Positions 11,181-20,267 are shown, counted from the stretch's first letter. The stretch is 64,000 nt of DNA from CAVPHV01 sp963821095 (GCA_963821095.1 CAWGCJ010000015.1:1-64000); one strand, 5' to 3'. Notes: generated from the letters alone by a model not told the origin. Program-made: numbers and translations.

Positions 11181-11744
11181 ATGGCGAAGTCCCGGCCGAG
11201 TTGCGATGTTGCGTTCCGGAGGATCTACGACGATCACTACGCCGCGGTGTTGGCGTACTGCCTGCGTCGCGCCGCTCTCGAGGATGCCAAGGACGCCACC
11301 GCCGACGTGTTCCTGGTGGCGTGGCGGCGCCTCGATCAGGTACCGGGAGGTGAGCGAACCCTGCCCTGGCTCTACGGCACGGCCCGCAAGACGCTGGCGA
11401 ACCAACGCCGCAGCCGGTCGCGTCTCATGCGCCTGATGACCCGTGGCTTCAACCCGCCGCCGCCGTCGGTGCCACCGGAGACTGCGGTCATTCGGCAGCA
11501 GCAAGACCAAGAGGTCCTCGCTGCGCTCGGCCGGTTGAAGCCCGGGGACCGGGAAGTGATCCGACTCACGATGTGGGAGGAGCTCCCCCAGGCGGAGATC
11601 GGGGAGCTGGTCGGGTGCTCGGATCGGGCCGTGACGATGCGCCTCCATCGGGCGCTGCGCCGCTTGCAGCACGAGCTCCCCAGTAGCCAATTGAAGTCGA
11701 TAGCCCCAGCCCTCGCCCCAGAGACGGAGGCGACCAATGACTGA
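11181..11744 (+). CDS. ECF-type RNA polymerase sigma factor
   Basis: This 187-residue sigma-70 protein has only regions 2 and 4. Region 2 is at about residues 10-75 (FRRIYDDHYAAVLAYCLRR, DATADVFLVAWRRLDQ). Region 4 spans about 110-165 (LGRLKPGDREVIRLTMWEEL, then the helix-turn-helix AEIGELVGCSDRAVTMRLHR). A Pro-rich linker separates them. Its stop overlaps the next start (ATGACTGA), so it is translationally coupled to a membrane protein that is probably its regulator. The start ATG at 11181 is the first in frame after a stop; its Shine-Dalgarno is weak. Confidence 0.9.
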   Translation: MAKSRPSCDVAFRRIYDDHYAAVLAYCLRRAALEDAKDATADVFLVAWRRLDQVPGGERTLPWLYGTARKTLANQRRSRSRLMRLMTRGFNPPPPSVPPETAVIRQQQDQEVLAALGRLKPGDREVIRLTMWEELPQAEIGELVGCSDRAVTMRLHRALRRLQHELPSSQLKSIAPALAPETEATND

Positions 11745-13508
11745 CCGAGCAGCTCTGCAGACCTTGGTGATCCAGGCCAACCCGGTCCCGGACCCGGTGG
11801 CGACTGCGGAGCACCTCGACGCGTATCGGTCGTTGCTCGCCCTCATCGACCAAAGGAGCGGGGCAATGGACCACGACACCGAGCAAGCCGAAACACCCCC
11901 CGACACCCCACCACCACCAAAGCGAAGCCGCGCCCCCGTGTGGGCGTTTGTGCTGGCGTTCATCGTCGTGCTGGTCGCGGTCGGCGTCGCCGCCCTCGTC
12001 ACGGTCCGGGACAACGAAGACGAAGAGGTCGTCGACGAAACTATCACGACCACCACGCTGGCAGCTCCCCAGTCCACCACCACACCCCCGACGACGGCTG
12101 CCGTCAACAGCGGCGATGCCGAACCCGTGAGCTTCGTTCCCGGTCTAGGGACCTTGACCTGGACCAAGGTCGCGGAGGAGGACGTGAAGCCGTGAGGCTC
12201 GAATTGAAAACGGAGATCTTCAATCCCGAATTCGGCTATCTGAGCTGTGATCGATGGGCCAGTTGTTGGGTGTCGGGCGACGGACGGTCGTGGAGGCCCG
12301 TTGAAGGCCTGGCAGATCACGGCAACGCAGTGCTGGTCCCGGGATCTGGCAATACCCGGCCCATGGCCCTGGCGTCGCCGCTCTTCGAAAGCCGGCGGGA
12401 TACTTGAAGTCGGCTGCAAATAGGGCTGCTCTGCATGAAGAAGCGGCGGCGGTGTTCGCTTTGGAGGACGGCCGTTGGGTCGAGGTCGGCTCGGTGGGCC
12501 CGCTGCCGGAGGCTGTCGACATTGCGGGGCTCGGGGCCCTGCCTCGCTCCCCCAACGGCGAGTACGCATTCGACATTCGCTTGGAGAGCGAGCTGCCGTT
12601 GGTGGAGGTCTACGGGAGGTTCGACAACCCCACATGTGAAGGTCTCACAGGTGCCGAGGCGAAGCCGGCAAGGGCGAAATGGAACGCGGAAACCGATGTG
12701 TTGAGGATCGAGCACCCGTTCGGGGGCGGGGTGCTGGCCAGATTGAAGATTGCCGTCAGCGGCAACACCGCAACATTCCAGGACGTCGATTCGGGTGATG
12801 TCGCCTTCGAGTTGGTCGGGGACGCGACTGTACCGATTGGGCCGTTCGTCGAAGACCTCAAGAAGGCTTCCTCGCCGGTTGGGTCCATCGGCTTCTGGGG
12901 GGCGGTGTGGACGGCCTCGTTCGGCTCCGAGTTCGAGCTCCACCTGCCCCCGCTTTCCCACTCGAGGTCTATCTACGCCGTCCCTGACGGGTCGGGCTAC
13001 GTCGCCTACGATCGATTGAAGACTGCAGGGCCGGTCAGAGTGTGGACATCTCAGGATGCGATCAGGTGGCGCGGCCCCTCCGACCTATCGTTCTCAGCTC
13101 TGGGAGGAGCGCTTGTTGTCGATTCGGTCTGAAAGTGGCGTGATCTACGCACTGGTCAGAAGCTCGGAGGATGGCGTCCCGATCTCCGAATTCTGGGTGT
13201 CGACCGACGGCGTTGCCTGGACGCGAGGGGCCACCCCTCCCGGCGAAGTGCAGGCGACTGAGTTTGGGTTCGTCGCCACGGAGACCACGAACGAGAAAAA
13301 GACCTCTGGCGAGTGGCATACCCGTGCCCGGTTCTGGGTCTCTACTGATGGCCGTTCCTGGATCGAGGTCGCAGGGCCGCCGGGACCGCATGTGACCACT
13401 ACCCGTGGGCGGCCCGGAGGTTGGGCCCGTGGTGTCGGGTCGAACATCTACTGGGGCCATAGCTATGGAGAGTATTCCACTCTCTGGGTCGGCCGTTTCG
13501 AGAGCTGA
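11737..13508 (+). pseudogene. Membrane-anchored extracellular sensor/anti-sigma-like protein with repeat domain (frameshifted)
   Basis: The gene overlaps the ECF sigma gene by 8 bases. The first 152 residues form one frame: a cytoplasmic N-terminus of about 65 residues, a transmembrane helix at about 67-90 (VWAFVLAFIVVLVAVGVAAL) and a Thr-rich extracellular linker. After the apparent stop at 12193-12195, coding continues in other frames with shifts near 12190, 12400 and 13100, giving about 590 residues in total. The outer part has repeats of the type FWVSTDGVAWTRG and FWVSTDGRSWIEV, as in sialidase-like or BNR-like beta-propellers. By position it is a candidate anti-sigma or surface sensor; no classical zinc anti-sigma motif is present. 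An alternative is a short 152-residue protein followed by a decayed second gene. Confidence 0.6.
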
Positions 13509-13510
13509 TT

Positions 13511-13567
13511 CCCCCTTCCGGCGTGGCTGAGGCGCGATCTTCTTGCACCCCAGCCACGCAGGAACAG
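13511..13567. repeat. Dispersed hairpin repeat, copy 3
   Basis: The arms at 13511-13527 and 13551-13567 share GCGTGGCT/AGCCACGC and then pair imperfectly. The core GAGGCGCGAT matches copy 1. It lies between convergent stops, 2 bases after one gene and 2 bases before the other. Confidence 0.75.
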
Positions 13568-13569
13568 GA

Positions 13570-14356
13570 TCAGACGGTGAGCGTTCCGGCGAAGACCTGC
13601 CAGGCCAAGAGCGACTTGGCGATCAGGCTGAGCAGGATGTAGGCCGACTCGCCGAACAGGTAGTCGCGCCAGGGGCCGGTCTGGCGGTACTGGAGCACCA
13701 TGTTGACCGCAAAGCTGTTGAAGAAGATGAACAGCGAAACGAAGATGCCGTATACGAATGCCGGCGGTGAGCCGTCGCTCGTTGGGCTCCACAGGTAGAT
13801 GGCGATCACGATCCAGGGGACGGCGCCGGTGAAGATGCCGAACCAGTAGGAGAGCCAGTTCGGGCGTCCCGGCGACTCGTACTTCTCCATCAGCCAGCCG
13901 AACAGGATCATGCTGGCGTTCACGCCGAAGATGGCGATCAACGCCGCAATGTCGCTGATCCCGGTCAGCATGGCGATCAGCACCACCATCAGCGATGAGC
14001 TGAACGGCGTACTCGATCCAGCGGGCGTAGTTGTGGTCCTGAAGGAGCCCAGCCTTGTACCAACCGAACACGCCGGGCGACGCAACGATGAAGTGCGCTG
14101 CCGCCGACATGAAGAGGAAGAGGGCGACACCCCAGGCGACGCTGACGGTGAACAACTCACTGAGGGTCGCAGGCTCAAGGCCAGGGGCGTTGTCGAGGAA
14201 CGTCGCCGTCACGGGCAGGGCGAAGTCATTGGCCAGAACCAAAATCGCGATGGCCTGGATCAGATGCAGCGATCCCATCACCACGTTGTAGGTGCGCAAT
14301 CGGCGGAAGCGCGACTCGGGAACGACGATATCGGGTGCGGCCGCTTCGGATGTCAT
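13570..14356 (-). pseudogene. Heliorhodopsin (one frameshift)
   Basis: Joined across one frameshift near 14005, this is a 261-residue seven-helix protein of the heliorhodopsin family (retinal-binding, inverted membrane topology). Family hallmarks are RWIEYA followed by FSSSLMVVLIAMLTGISDIA, then FGVNASMILFGWLMEKYE. The last helix is LIAKSLLAWQVFAGTL and carries the Lys that would form the retinal Schiff base. The N-terminal segment (MTSEAAAPDIVVPESRFRRL) is cytoplasmic. Removing one base at the shift restores the conserved EYAFSSSLM. The start ATG at 14356 has GAAGGA upstream. No retinal-synthesis gene is in the window. It is divergent from a multi-pass membrane protein. The role is light sensing or signalling by family, with no known proton pumping. 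Confidence 0.88.
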
Positions 14357-14490
14357 AGGTTTTGGTCCTTCTTCTGGGGGAGTCACAAGACGTACGGACC
14401 CGCCCACATTGCTGGATGAGGTTCCCCGTGTCGAATCCGAAGGGACGGGACCCGTGGCCATTGCTACGCTGTGCGATACGGAGGTGTGGA

Positions 14491-15835
14491 GTGACCGACA
14501 AGCAGTCCGATGCGGTGGCCGTCGCCACCCCGGTGACGCCAGAGGAAATCGAGGCGATCCGCGCCGAGAACGCGGCGCTGAAGGCCCAACTTGCCGAGCA
14601 ATCGCAGGCGCAGGGCAAGGGCGGCGGATGGCGATCCGTTGTTGCGTGGATTCTCGTTGTCTTGCGGTTCTCAGCGTGGTGCTTGCGGTGTTCGCCGTCT
14701 GGCTGAATACGACCATCAAGGATGAGGACCGGTTCGTCGCCACCTTCGGGACGCTTCCCGAACAAGAAGAGGTCGTCACTGCTTCTGTCGCAGCGAGTCG
14801 CGGACGAATTGATCGTCGCCGCCGATGTTGAAGCTGTGCTGGCCGGCTCGCTTCCGCCCGAAATCGCGTTCCTATCCGTTCCGGTGACCGAAGGCGTGCG
14901 CCAACTCACCACGCAAGTTGCCGCCGACATCATCGCTACCGACGTCTTCGCCGGGATTTGGCGTGCGGCGTTGCGGGTCAGTCACCAGGCCGTCGATGCG
15001 GTGCTGGCCACGGAGGGTCGCATCGCCGTCGACCTCGATGAGGCCGCTGCGTCCATTTCCGACGCCCTGGCCGAGCGCGGCGTGACCGTCGTTCGAGGGT
15101 CAAGACATCGACCTGCCGGAGATTGTGCTCTTCGAGAACGAGCAGATCGCGGCCGTTTCCGAGGTCGATCAACTTCGTCGACACCTTGGGTTGGGTCATA
15201 CCGCTCATCGCCTTGGTGCTTGTCGTTGCCGCCATCTGGGTATCGCCGGACCGGCGCAAGACGCACGGCATTTCTCGGGTTTGCGACTGGGATCGTTCTG
15301 ATCCTCGATCTCGCCATCTTGCGGATCATCCGTGCCAATACGGTTGGAGCCGTAGAGGATGACGTGAGCCGAGCCGCCGCTGAGACGGTGTGGGACACGA
15401 CATTGCGCTTCTATACCCAGGGCGTGTGGGCGGTGATTGCGCTGGCCCTCCTCGTCGGCTTCGTCGCCTGGGTGTTCGGGCCATCCGCTCGGGCCATTCG
15501 GGTTCGGGGCGGCTGGAATGCCTTGATAGCCCGGTGGAGCGGTCCGGAGACGGACGAGCCTCGGTCGGGATTCAGCGAGTTCGTGTTCACGTACCAGCGG
15601 CCGATTCAGTGGGGCGCAGTGATTCTCGGCCTGCTGTTCATCCTCTTTGGTCCGGCCCCGAGTGTGGCCTCGGTCATCATCACGGCCCTCATCGTGCTGG
15701 CGGTCGTCGGTTTCGCCCAGGCAGTCGGCGGTCCCGGTTCTCCGGAGACCGCCCCGGACGAGACGACGACCTCCGGCGAGGTCGTGGTGGACGAGGAAGT
15801 CGTCGTTGTCGGCCGGCACCGAGGTGTCGGACTAG
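14491..15835 (+). pseudogene. Multi-pass membrane protein of unknown function (several frameshifts)
   Basis: The GTG start at 14491 follows GGAGGTG. The N-terminus has a short coiled coil (EEIEAIRAENAALKAQL), then a transmembrane helix restored by one base near 14663 (LAVLSVVLAVFAVWLN). A periplasmic region of about 150 residues follows (TTQVAADIIATDVFAGIW), and then at least four more membrane helices (WVIPLIALVLVVAAIWV, VWAVIALALLVGFVAWVFG, GAVILGLLFILFG). It ends in an acidic tail. Further one-base shifts lie near 14775, 15108, 15165, 15265 and 15800. I do not recognise the family. It shares an intergenic region with the heliorhodopsin gene, in the opposite direction. Confidence 0.6.
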
Positions 15836-15842
15836 CGATCCC

Positions 15843-16694
15843 TCACTGGTCGCGCAGGAAGTCTTCGATCTCGCTGACGAGTTCGACGCTGCGGCTCGGG
15901 TCGAGCCCGGCCGCGTCCGCCGCGTCGTTCTCTTCGAGGTTCAGGATGTACTCGGCGAACTCATCCGAGGCCGCCACCGCGGCATCAACCCGTTCGTTGA
16001 ACTCCTTGGCGACCGTTTCCAATTCCGTGGTGTCCACCGCAAGCCGCAGGATCTCGGCGGCTTGGTTGAGGAGGGCGAGCATCGCCCGCGGGTTGGGATT
16101 GGCGGCCAGGTAGTGGGGGACCGCTCCCCAGAGGCTCATCGCGGGAAGCCCGACCTCCCGGCAAGCCTCTTGCATGACGCCCACGATGCCGGTGGGACCT
16201 TCATAGGCCGACGTCAGCAGGCCGTAGCGTTGGACGAGGCTTGGGTCGGTCGCGACGCCGATGATCGGCACCGGCCGGGTGTGGGGTACCTGGCCGATGA
16301 AGGCCCCCAGGAGAACTACCTCCTCGACGTCGCTCTCGGCGAGCAATTGGGTGATCAGCCGACTGTAGGTCTTCCACCGATAGCTCGGCTCCTCACCGAG
16401 TACAACGACCAGGTCGCGCTCGTCGGCCGGCAGTCGGATGGCGTAGAGGTGGGTTCTGGGCCACGTCAGGCTGCGGGTGCCGCCATCGTCGATGCTGACG
16501 ATGGGGCGGCGGTCCTGAAAGTCGTAGAACTCCTCGGGTTCGATGGTGGCGAATGGTTCGGTGACATCGTGTTGACCGAGCAGGTAGGCGGCGACACCCG
16601 AGGCGCCGTCGGAAGCGTCGTTCCAGCCCTCGAAGGCCAGCAGGGCGCGGGGCCGTCGCAACGTTGGTTTAGCGAAGCGGCGAATGGCATCCAT
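15843..16694 (-). CDS. PAC2 family protein
   Basis: The product has 283 residues. The family is related to the eukaryotic proteasome-assembly chaperone 2 fold and is common in Actinobacteria. Visible features are the opening RALLAFEGWNDASDGASGVA, the strand-loop VVVLGEEPSYRW, LLGAFIGQVPHTRPVPI and WGAVPHYLAANPNPRAMLAL, all typical of actinobacterial PAC2 proteins. The C-terminus is a charged helical tail. No membrane segment is present. The biochemical role in bacteria is unsettled. It is intact, and convergent with the frameshifted membrane protein, with stops only a few bases apart. Confidence 0.88.
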   Translation of the reverse strand: MDAIRRFAKPTLRRPRALLAFEGWNDASDGASGVAAYLLGQHDVTEPFATIEPEEFYDFQDRRPIVSIDDGGTRSLTWPRTHLYAIRLPADERDLVVVLGEEPSYRWKTYSRLITQLLAESDVEEVVLLGAFIGQVPHTRPVPIIGVATDPSLVQRYGLLTSAYEGPTGIVGVMQEACREVGLPAMSLWGAVPHYLAANPNPRAMLALLNQAAEILRLAVDTTELETVAKEFNERVDAAVAASDEFAEYILNLEENDAADAAGLDPSRSVELVSEIEDFLRDQ

Positions 16695-16728
16695 AGGGGC
16701 AGGGTAACCCGCCCCACGGAATGAGGGT

Positions 16729-17493
16729 TCAGCTCAGGACGGCGGCGGGCGCCGGGACCGGCAGCCCATTGACCAGGTCGAGCATTGCGGCGGAGTAACG
16801 GCGGAGTCGGGTCTCCTGGGAAGGGGACAGCCGCCCACACACCCAATCCCAGTGCATCGCCACCGTGTCCCCGGCGTGCAGGACCGGGGTGAGGGTCTTG
16901 CCGTCGGCGTGGGTGCGCACCGTCTCAACGCCGGCCGCGCCGAGGCGGATGCGGGTCCCATCCCATGCGAGTGGCCGGTACCGCACAACGGCTTGGTCGG
17001 TCGAAGTGGCCAGCACCGTGCCCCATCGGATCCGGCACCGGTCGATGATGTGCAACGGTTCGGCGACGGCGCCGGACCGGAGCAATCCCACCCATGGATA
17101 CACCCCAAAGACGTGGAAGCTGTGGTGCGGCATGCCGCCGGCGGGGATCGCCGGAGCGAGGTGTTCCCAGCCCTCGCCGCTGCGGTCCCGAAAGCGGGTC
17201 TCCAGCGAGGCGCCAAACGTGGATCGGTCCACGCTGTCGAGCAGGCGGTTCCCGATCCAGTAGGCATCGACCACGCGTTCGTCGAGCGGATCTTCGATGC
17301 CGTTCACCCCGGCGATGATTTCGAGATACGGCCAAGCTCCGGAGAAACCAAGCGCCAGATCGCGCAAGCCGCCGTCGACCACTCCGGCATCGGCGTATTC
17401 GAGTAGGGCGTCGTGGTCCTCCGGCCCGCAGTAGCCCAACACGTTGGGGGGAAACGCGTAGCGAGCAAATGTCAACGGTCCGGAGGCGACCAC
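16729..17493 (-). CDS. DUF6390-like protein
   Basis: This is a soluble protein of about 254 residues. The N-terminal signature FARYAFPPNVLGYCGPEDHD and the later HHSFHVFGVYPWVGLLR resemble the DUF6390 family of Actinobacteria. Further conserved-looking aromatic and His residues are present (HDW-type end VAMHWDWVCGRLS). The start is uncertain: GTG 17493 lies just after the stop of the upstream EamA gene, while a TTG at 17535 would overlap that gene. Its function is unknown. It sits next to the hydrogenase operon but on the other strand, so a functional link is only suggestive. Confidence 0.65.
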   Translation of the reverse strand: MVASGPLTFARYAFPPNVLGYCGPEDHDALLEYADAGVVDGGLRDLALGFSGAWPYLEIIAGVNGIEDPLDERVVDAYWIGNRLLDSVDRSTFGASLETRFRDRSGEGWEHLAPAIPAGGMPHHSFHVFGVYPWVGLLRSGAVAEPLHIIDRCRIRWGTVLATSTDQAVVRYRPLAWDGTRIRLGAAGVETVRTHADGKTLTPVLHAGDTVAMHWDWVCGRLSPSQETRLRRYSAAMLDLVNGLPVPAPAAVLS

Positions 17494-17497
17494 GACG

Positions 17498-18442
17498 CTA
17501 CCCAATGGCCGTTTGGCGATCGCGCCAACCGGCAAAGGCGGCGGCGACGGCGCCCAAGGTCAGGAAGGCCAGCCCGAGCGTCGAGGGCAGGGCCTTGTCG
17601 GCGAAGCCATTCTGGAGCAAGGCAGTGATCACCCCACCAAAGACCAGGACGGCAGCGACATCGACGGCCTGGGCACACGACAGCGCGGCGTACCAGGTAG
17701 CCACAAACGCCGTGAGCACGGCGCCGGTGGCGAGCACCCACAGCACCTCGGTGGCGCCGATGGATCCAAGCGCGGCAAACCCGCCGGTCACGATGCCGTA
17801 TCCGAGGAGGATGGCGACACCGGCACCCATTCGGGTAGCTCCAACGGTGAGCGGCGACAGATCGGCGAGGAGGCGCTTGGCGATGATGTACTCGACCGAC
17901 CACATCAGGGTCGCGGCCAGGATCATTGCTTCGCCGACACCCCAACCAAGGTCGGTGATGCCGCCGGCAAGGGCAATCTGGCCGGCAATCAGGAGGCCAA
18001 TGGCGGCGAGGTGGCCGAACCCGAGGTGTTCCCGCAGCAGCGGCACGGCGAGCAGGGCGACCCAGATCACGAGCGTCTTGTGGAGGAGGGCGGCTTGCCC
18101 GGAGGTAGCTCGTGACAGTCCTTCGAAAAAGAGGAGGAAGGGGACGGCGCCGCCGATGAACGCCACTGCGGCAAGGCCGAACCAATGTGCCGGACGCTGG
18201 GGGCGAGTGAATCCGGAGCGACGCCTGGTCCGGGTGGCGAGCACGAGGATGGTGCCGAGCAACCCGGCGGCCACGAGGTTCTTCATCGTGGTGTAGGAGG
18301 CGGTGCTCACTCCGGCTTCCTTCCAGGCACGTACGCCATACCCGTTCATGAAGACGGCGAAACCGGAGATGACCGCCGTGACGGCAGCAATCCCTATGCC
18401 CCAGCGGCGCGTGCGCGGGATCGGGCGAAGTCGGACGTCCAT
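17498..18442 (-). CDS. EamA/DMT-superfamily transporter
   Basis: This 314-residue integral membrane protein has about ten hydrophobic helices arranged as two EamA repeats. The first repeat has TMKNLVAAGLLGTILVLATR; the second has LMWSVEYIIAKRLLADLSP. Both are typical of drug/metabolite exporters. A basic N-terminus (RLRPIPRTRRWG) sets the inside-positive topology. The start ATG at 18442 has GGAGG seven bases upstream. It is divergent from the hydrogenase operon and followed directly by the DUF6390 gene. The substrate is unknown. Confidence 0.87.
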   Translation of the reverse strand: MDVRLRPIPRTRRWGIGIAAVTAVISGFAVFMNGYGVRAWKEAGVSTASYTTMKNLVAAGLLGTILVLATRTRRRSGFTRPQRPAHWFGLAAVAFIGGAVPFLLFFEGLSRATSGQAALLHKTLVIWVALLAVPLLREHLGFGHLAAIGLLIAGQIALAGGITDLGWGVGEAMILAATLMWSVEYIIAKRLLADLSPLTVGATRMGAGVAILLGYGIVTGGFAALGSIGATEVLWVLATGAVLTAFVATWYAALSCAQAVDVAAVLVFGGVITALLQNGFADKALPSTLGLAFLTLGAVAAAFAGWRDRQTAIG

Positions 18443-18521
18443 GGTTCCTCCATCGATCGTGACGTTCTCCCAGAGTGTGTCGGGGTGCCGGGGGGCCGTC
18501 ACGGGTGATTCGGTCCCCCGC

Positions 18522-18541
18522 TTCTGGACAAAGGTCCCTAT
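18522..18541. promoter_or_regulatory. DosR-like palindrome upstream of hydrogenase operon
   Basis: The sequence TTCTGGACAAAGGTCCCTAT matches about 15 of 20 positions of the mycobacterial DosR/DevR box (TTSGGGACTWWAGTCCCSAA). A second GTCCC lies exactly 21 bases upstream (18513-18517), in phase with two helical turns. It lies about 110 bases before the first hydrogenase gene. The match is by eye; no DosR gene is in the window. Confidence 0.4.
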
Positions 18542-18651
18542 CTCGGGCGCGACCCGACTCCCTACGGTGGCCAGGAACAGTCCGAGGCAGTTGGCTGCGG
18601 ATCCTTGGGGATCCGGGCTGCTGCCCAAGCGAAGCAGTGAAGGAGACGCGG

Positions 18652-19809
18652 GTGAGCGAGGCGATGGTTCTCGACCGATCCGGGATCGACCAACTCCTGA
18701 GCGAGCTTCGAGATCGCGGCTACACCACCGTGGGGCCCACCATTCGTGAGGAGACCATCGTCTACGACGAGATCTCCTCCACGGCAGACCTTCCGGTTGG
18801 GTGGACCGACCATCAAGAGGGCGGTCGCTACGAACTCGAGGATCGCCAAGACGACAAGCTGTTCGGCTACGTCGTCGGTCCCCATTCATGGAAGCGTTTC
18901 CTTTATCCCGCCCGGGCCGTGGTTTGGGCGGGAGAGCGCGGTGAGGAGGGCATCACGACGCTGCCTCCCGAGGATCCACCCCAGTACGCCTTCCTTGGTG
19001 TGCGGCCCTGCGAAATGGCCGCGATCGGAATCCAGGACCGGGTCTTCATGGGCAACGGCGGGGCGGCGGACCAGGTATACGCCGGGCGCCGCAACGGGGC
19101 CTTCTTCGTCGCCGTCAACTGCGTTGAACCGGGCGAGACGTGCTTCTGCACTTCGATGGACACGGGTCCGCGGGCTCGCGGGGGCTACGACATCGTGCTG
19201 ACTGAGCTGATCCGGGGGCGTACCCACCACTTCCTCGTCGAAACCGGCTCGGAGGCCGGCGAGGACGTGCTTGCGTCGCTCGGGGCGGCGCGGCGCGTCG
19301 GGGAACACGACGTGACTCTGGCCGACGACCTGCTCCAAGAGGCAGCCCAGCAGATGGGCCGGAAGCTTGACGTCCACGGGATCAAGGAGTTGCTGCAGCG
19401 CAACCTCAACCATCCGCAGTGGGCTGATGTGGCTTCACGCTGTCTCATGTGCACCAACTGCACAATGGTGTGCCCGACCTGCTTCTGTTCGACCATGGAG
19501 GACTCCATGGACCTCTCCGGTACCACCGCCGAACGGGTTCGAAAGTGGGACTCCTGCTTCACCATGGACTTCTCGTATATCAACGGTGGTCCGATCCGCC
19601 CGTCGCGACGGGCGCGCTATCGCCAGTGGATGACCCACAAGCTGGCGAACTGGATCGACCAGTTCGGGGTATCGGGTTGTGTCGGCTGCGGCCGCTGCAT
19701 CACCTGGTGCCCGGTCGGTATCGACATCACGCAAGAGGCGGCGGCGATCCGGGCCAGCGACGGGTTGCTCGACGCCTCGCGAGTTCCAATCCCGGAGGTG
19801 ACATCGTGA
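18652..19809 (+). CDS. [NiFe] hydrogenase FeS subunit (beta subunit, HydB/HyhB-like)
   Basis: This 385-residue iron-sulfur subunit belongs to a cytoplasmic group 3b-type (NADP-linked) [NiFe] hydrogenase and passes electrons between the diaphorase and the hydrogenase dimer. The N-terminal two-thirds is the sulfhydrogenase-beta-like domain (FLGVRPCEMAAIGIQDRV). The C-terminal third carries two 4Fe-4S clusters, CLMCTNCTMVCP and CVGCGRCITWCP. An extra cysteine set, CVEPGETCFC, lies in the middle. The GTG start at 18652 is fixed by AGGAG six bases before it. Its stop overlaps the next start by four bases, opening a tightly packed operon. Confidence 0.9.
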   Translation: MSEAMVLDRSGIDQLLSELRDRGYTTVGPTIREETIVYDEISSTADLPVGWTDHQEGGRYELEDRQDDKLFGYVVGPHSWKRFLYPARAVVWAGERGEEGITTLPPEDPPQYAFLGVRPCEMAAIGIQDRVFMGNGGAADQVYAGRRNGAFFVAVNCVEPGETCFCTSMDTGPRARGGYDIVLTELIRGRTHHFLVETGSEAGEDVLASLGAARRVGEHDVTLADDLLQEAAQQMGRKLDVHGIKELLQRNLNHPQWADVASRCLMCTNCTMVCPTCFCSTMEDSMDLSGTTAERVRKWDSCFTMDFSYINGGPIRPSRRARYRQWMTHKLANWIDQFGVSGCVGCGRCITWCPVGIDITQEAAAIRASDGLLDASRVPIPEVTS

Positions 19810-20267
19810 GTGCACTCGAATCCATGTTGGGGTCACAATCGTTCTTCTACGGAATGGAACCCGACCACCTTGCGACGCTGGCCCATGTGGCTTCGCCGGT
19901 CGATTTTGCTCCCGGAGAAGTGATCTTCCGCGAGGGAGACGACGCCGACGCCTGCTATCTCATTCTGGAAGGGGATGTCGGGCTGGAGATGATGGTTCCC
20001 GGCCGCGGGCCCCATGTCATCCAGACGCTGCACTCCGGGGAGATCCTTGGGTGGTCGTGGCTGTTCCGCCCCTTTCGCTGGGTGTACGACGCCCAGGCCC
20101 TGACTCCAACAAAGGCGGTGCGTTTTGACGCCCCCGCCCTGCGACGAGCAAAACAGGAGGACTCCGCGTTCGGCTACGAGTTGATGCAACGATTCACCGA
20201 GGTTCTGGCCAGCCGCATGCAGGCTGCCCGCCTCCAACTCTTGGATCTCTATGGCTCTCATCGCTGA
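19806..20267 (+). CDS. Cyclic nucleotide-binding domain protein in hydrogenase operon
   Basis: The product has 153 residues and is a single CAP_ED domain: ASPVDFAPGEVIFREGDDAD, then ILEGDVGLEMM, and the phosphate-binding-cassette region LHSGEILGWSWLFRPFRW. No DNA-binding domain follows; the protein ends in a helix (ELMQRFTEVLASRMQAARLQ). It starts on GTG overlapping the FeS subunit stop and its own end overlaps the diaphorase start by 17 bases. A ligand-sensing or regulatory subunit is likely. Whether it binds cAMP is unknown; the usual Arg of the phosphate cassette is not obvious. Confidence 0.85.
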   Translation: MSALESMLGSQSFFYGMEPDHLATLAHVASPVDFAPGEVIFREGDDADACYLILEGDVGLEMMVPGRGPHVIQTLHSGEILGWSWLFRPFRWVYDAQALTPTKAVRFDAPALRRAKQEDSAFGYELMQRFTEVLASRMQAARLQLLDLYGSHR

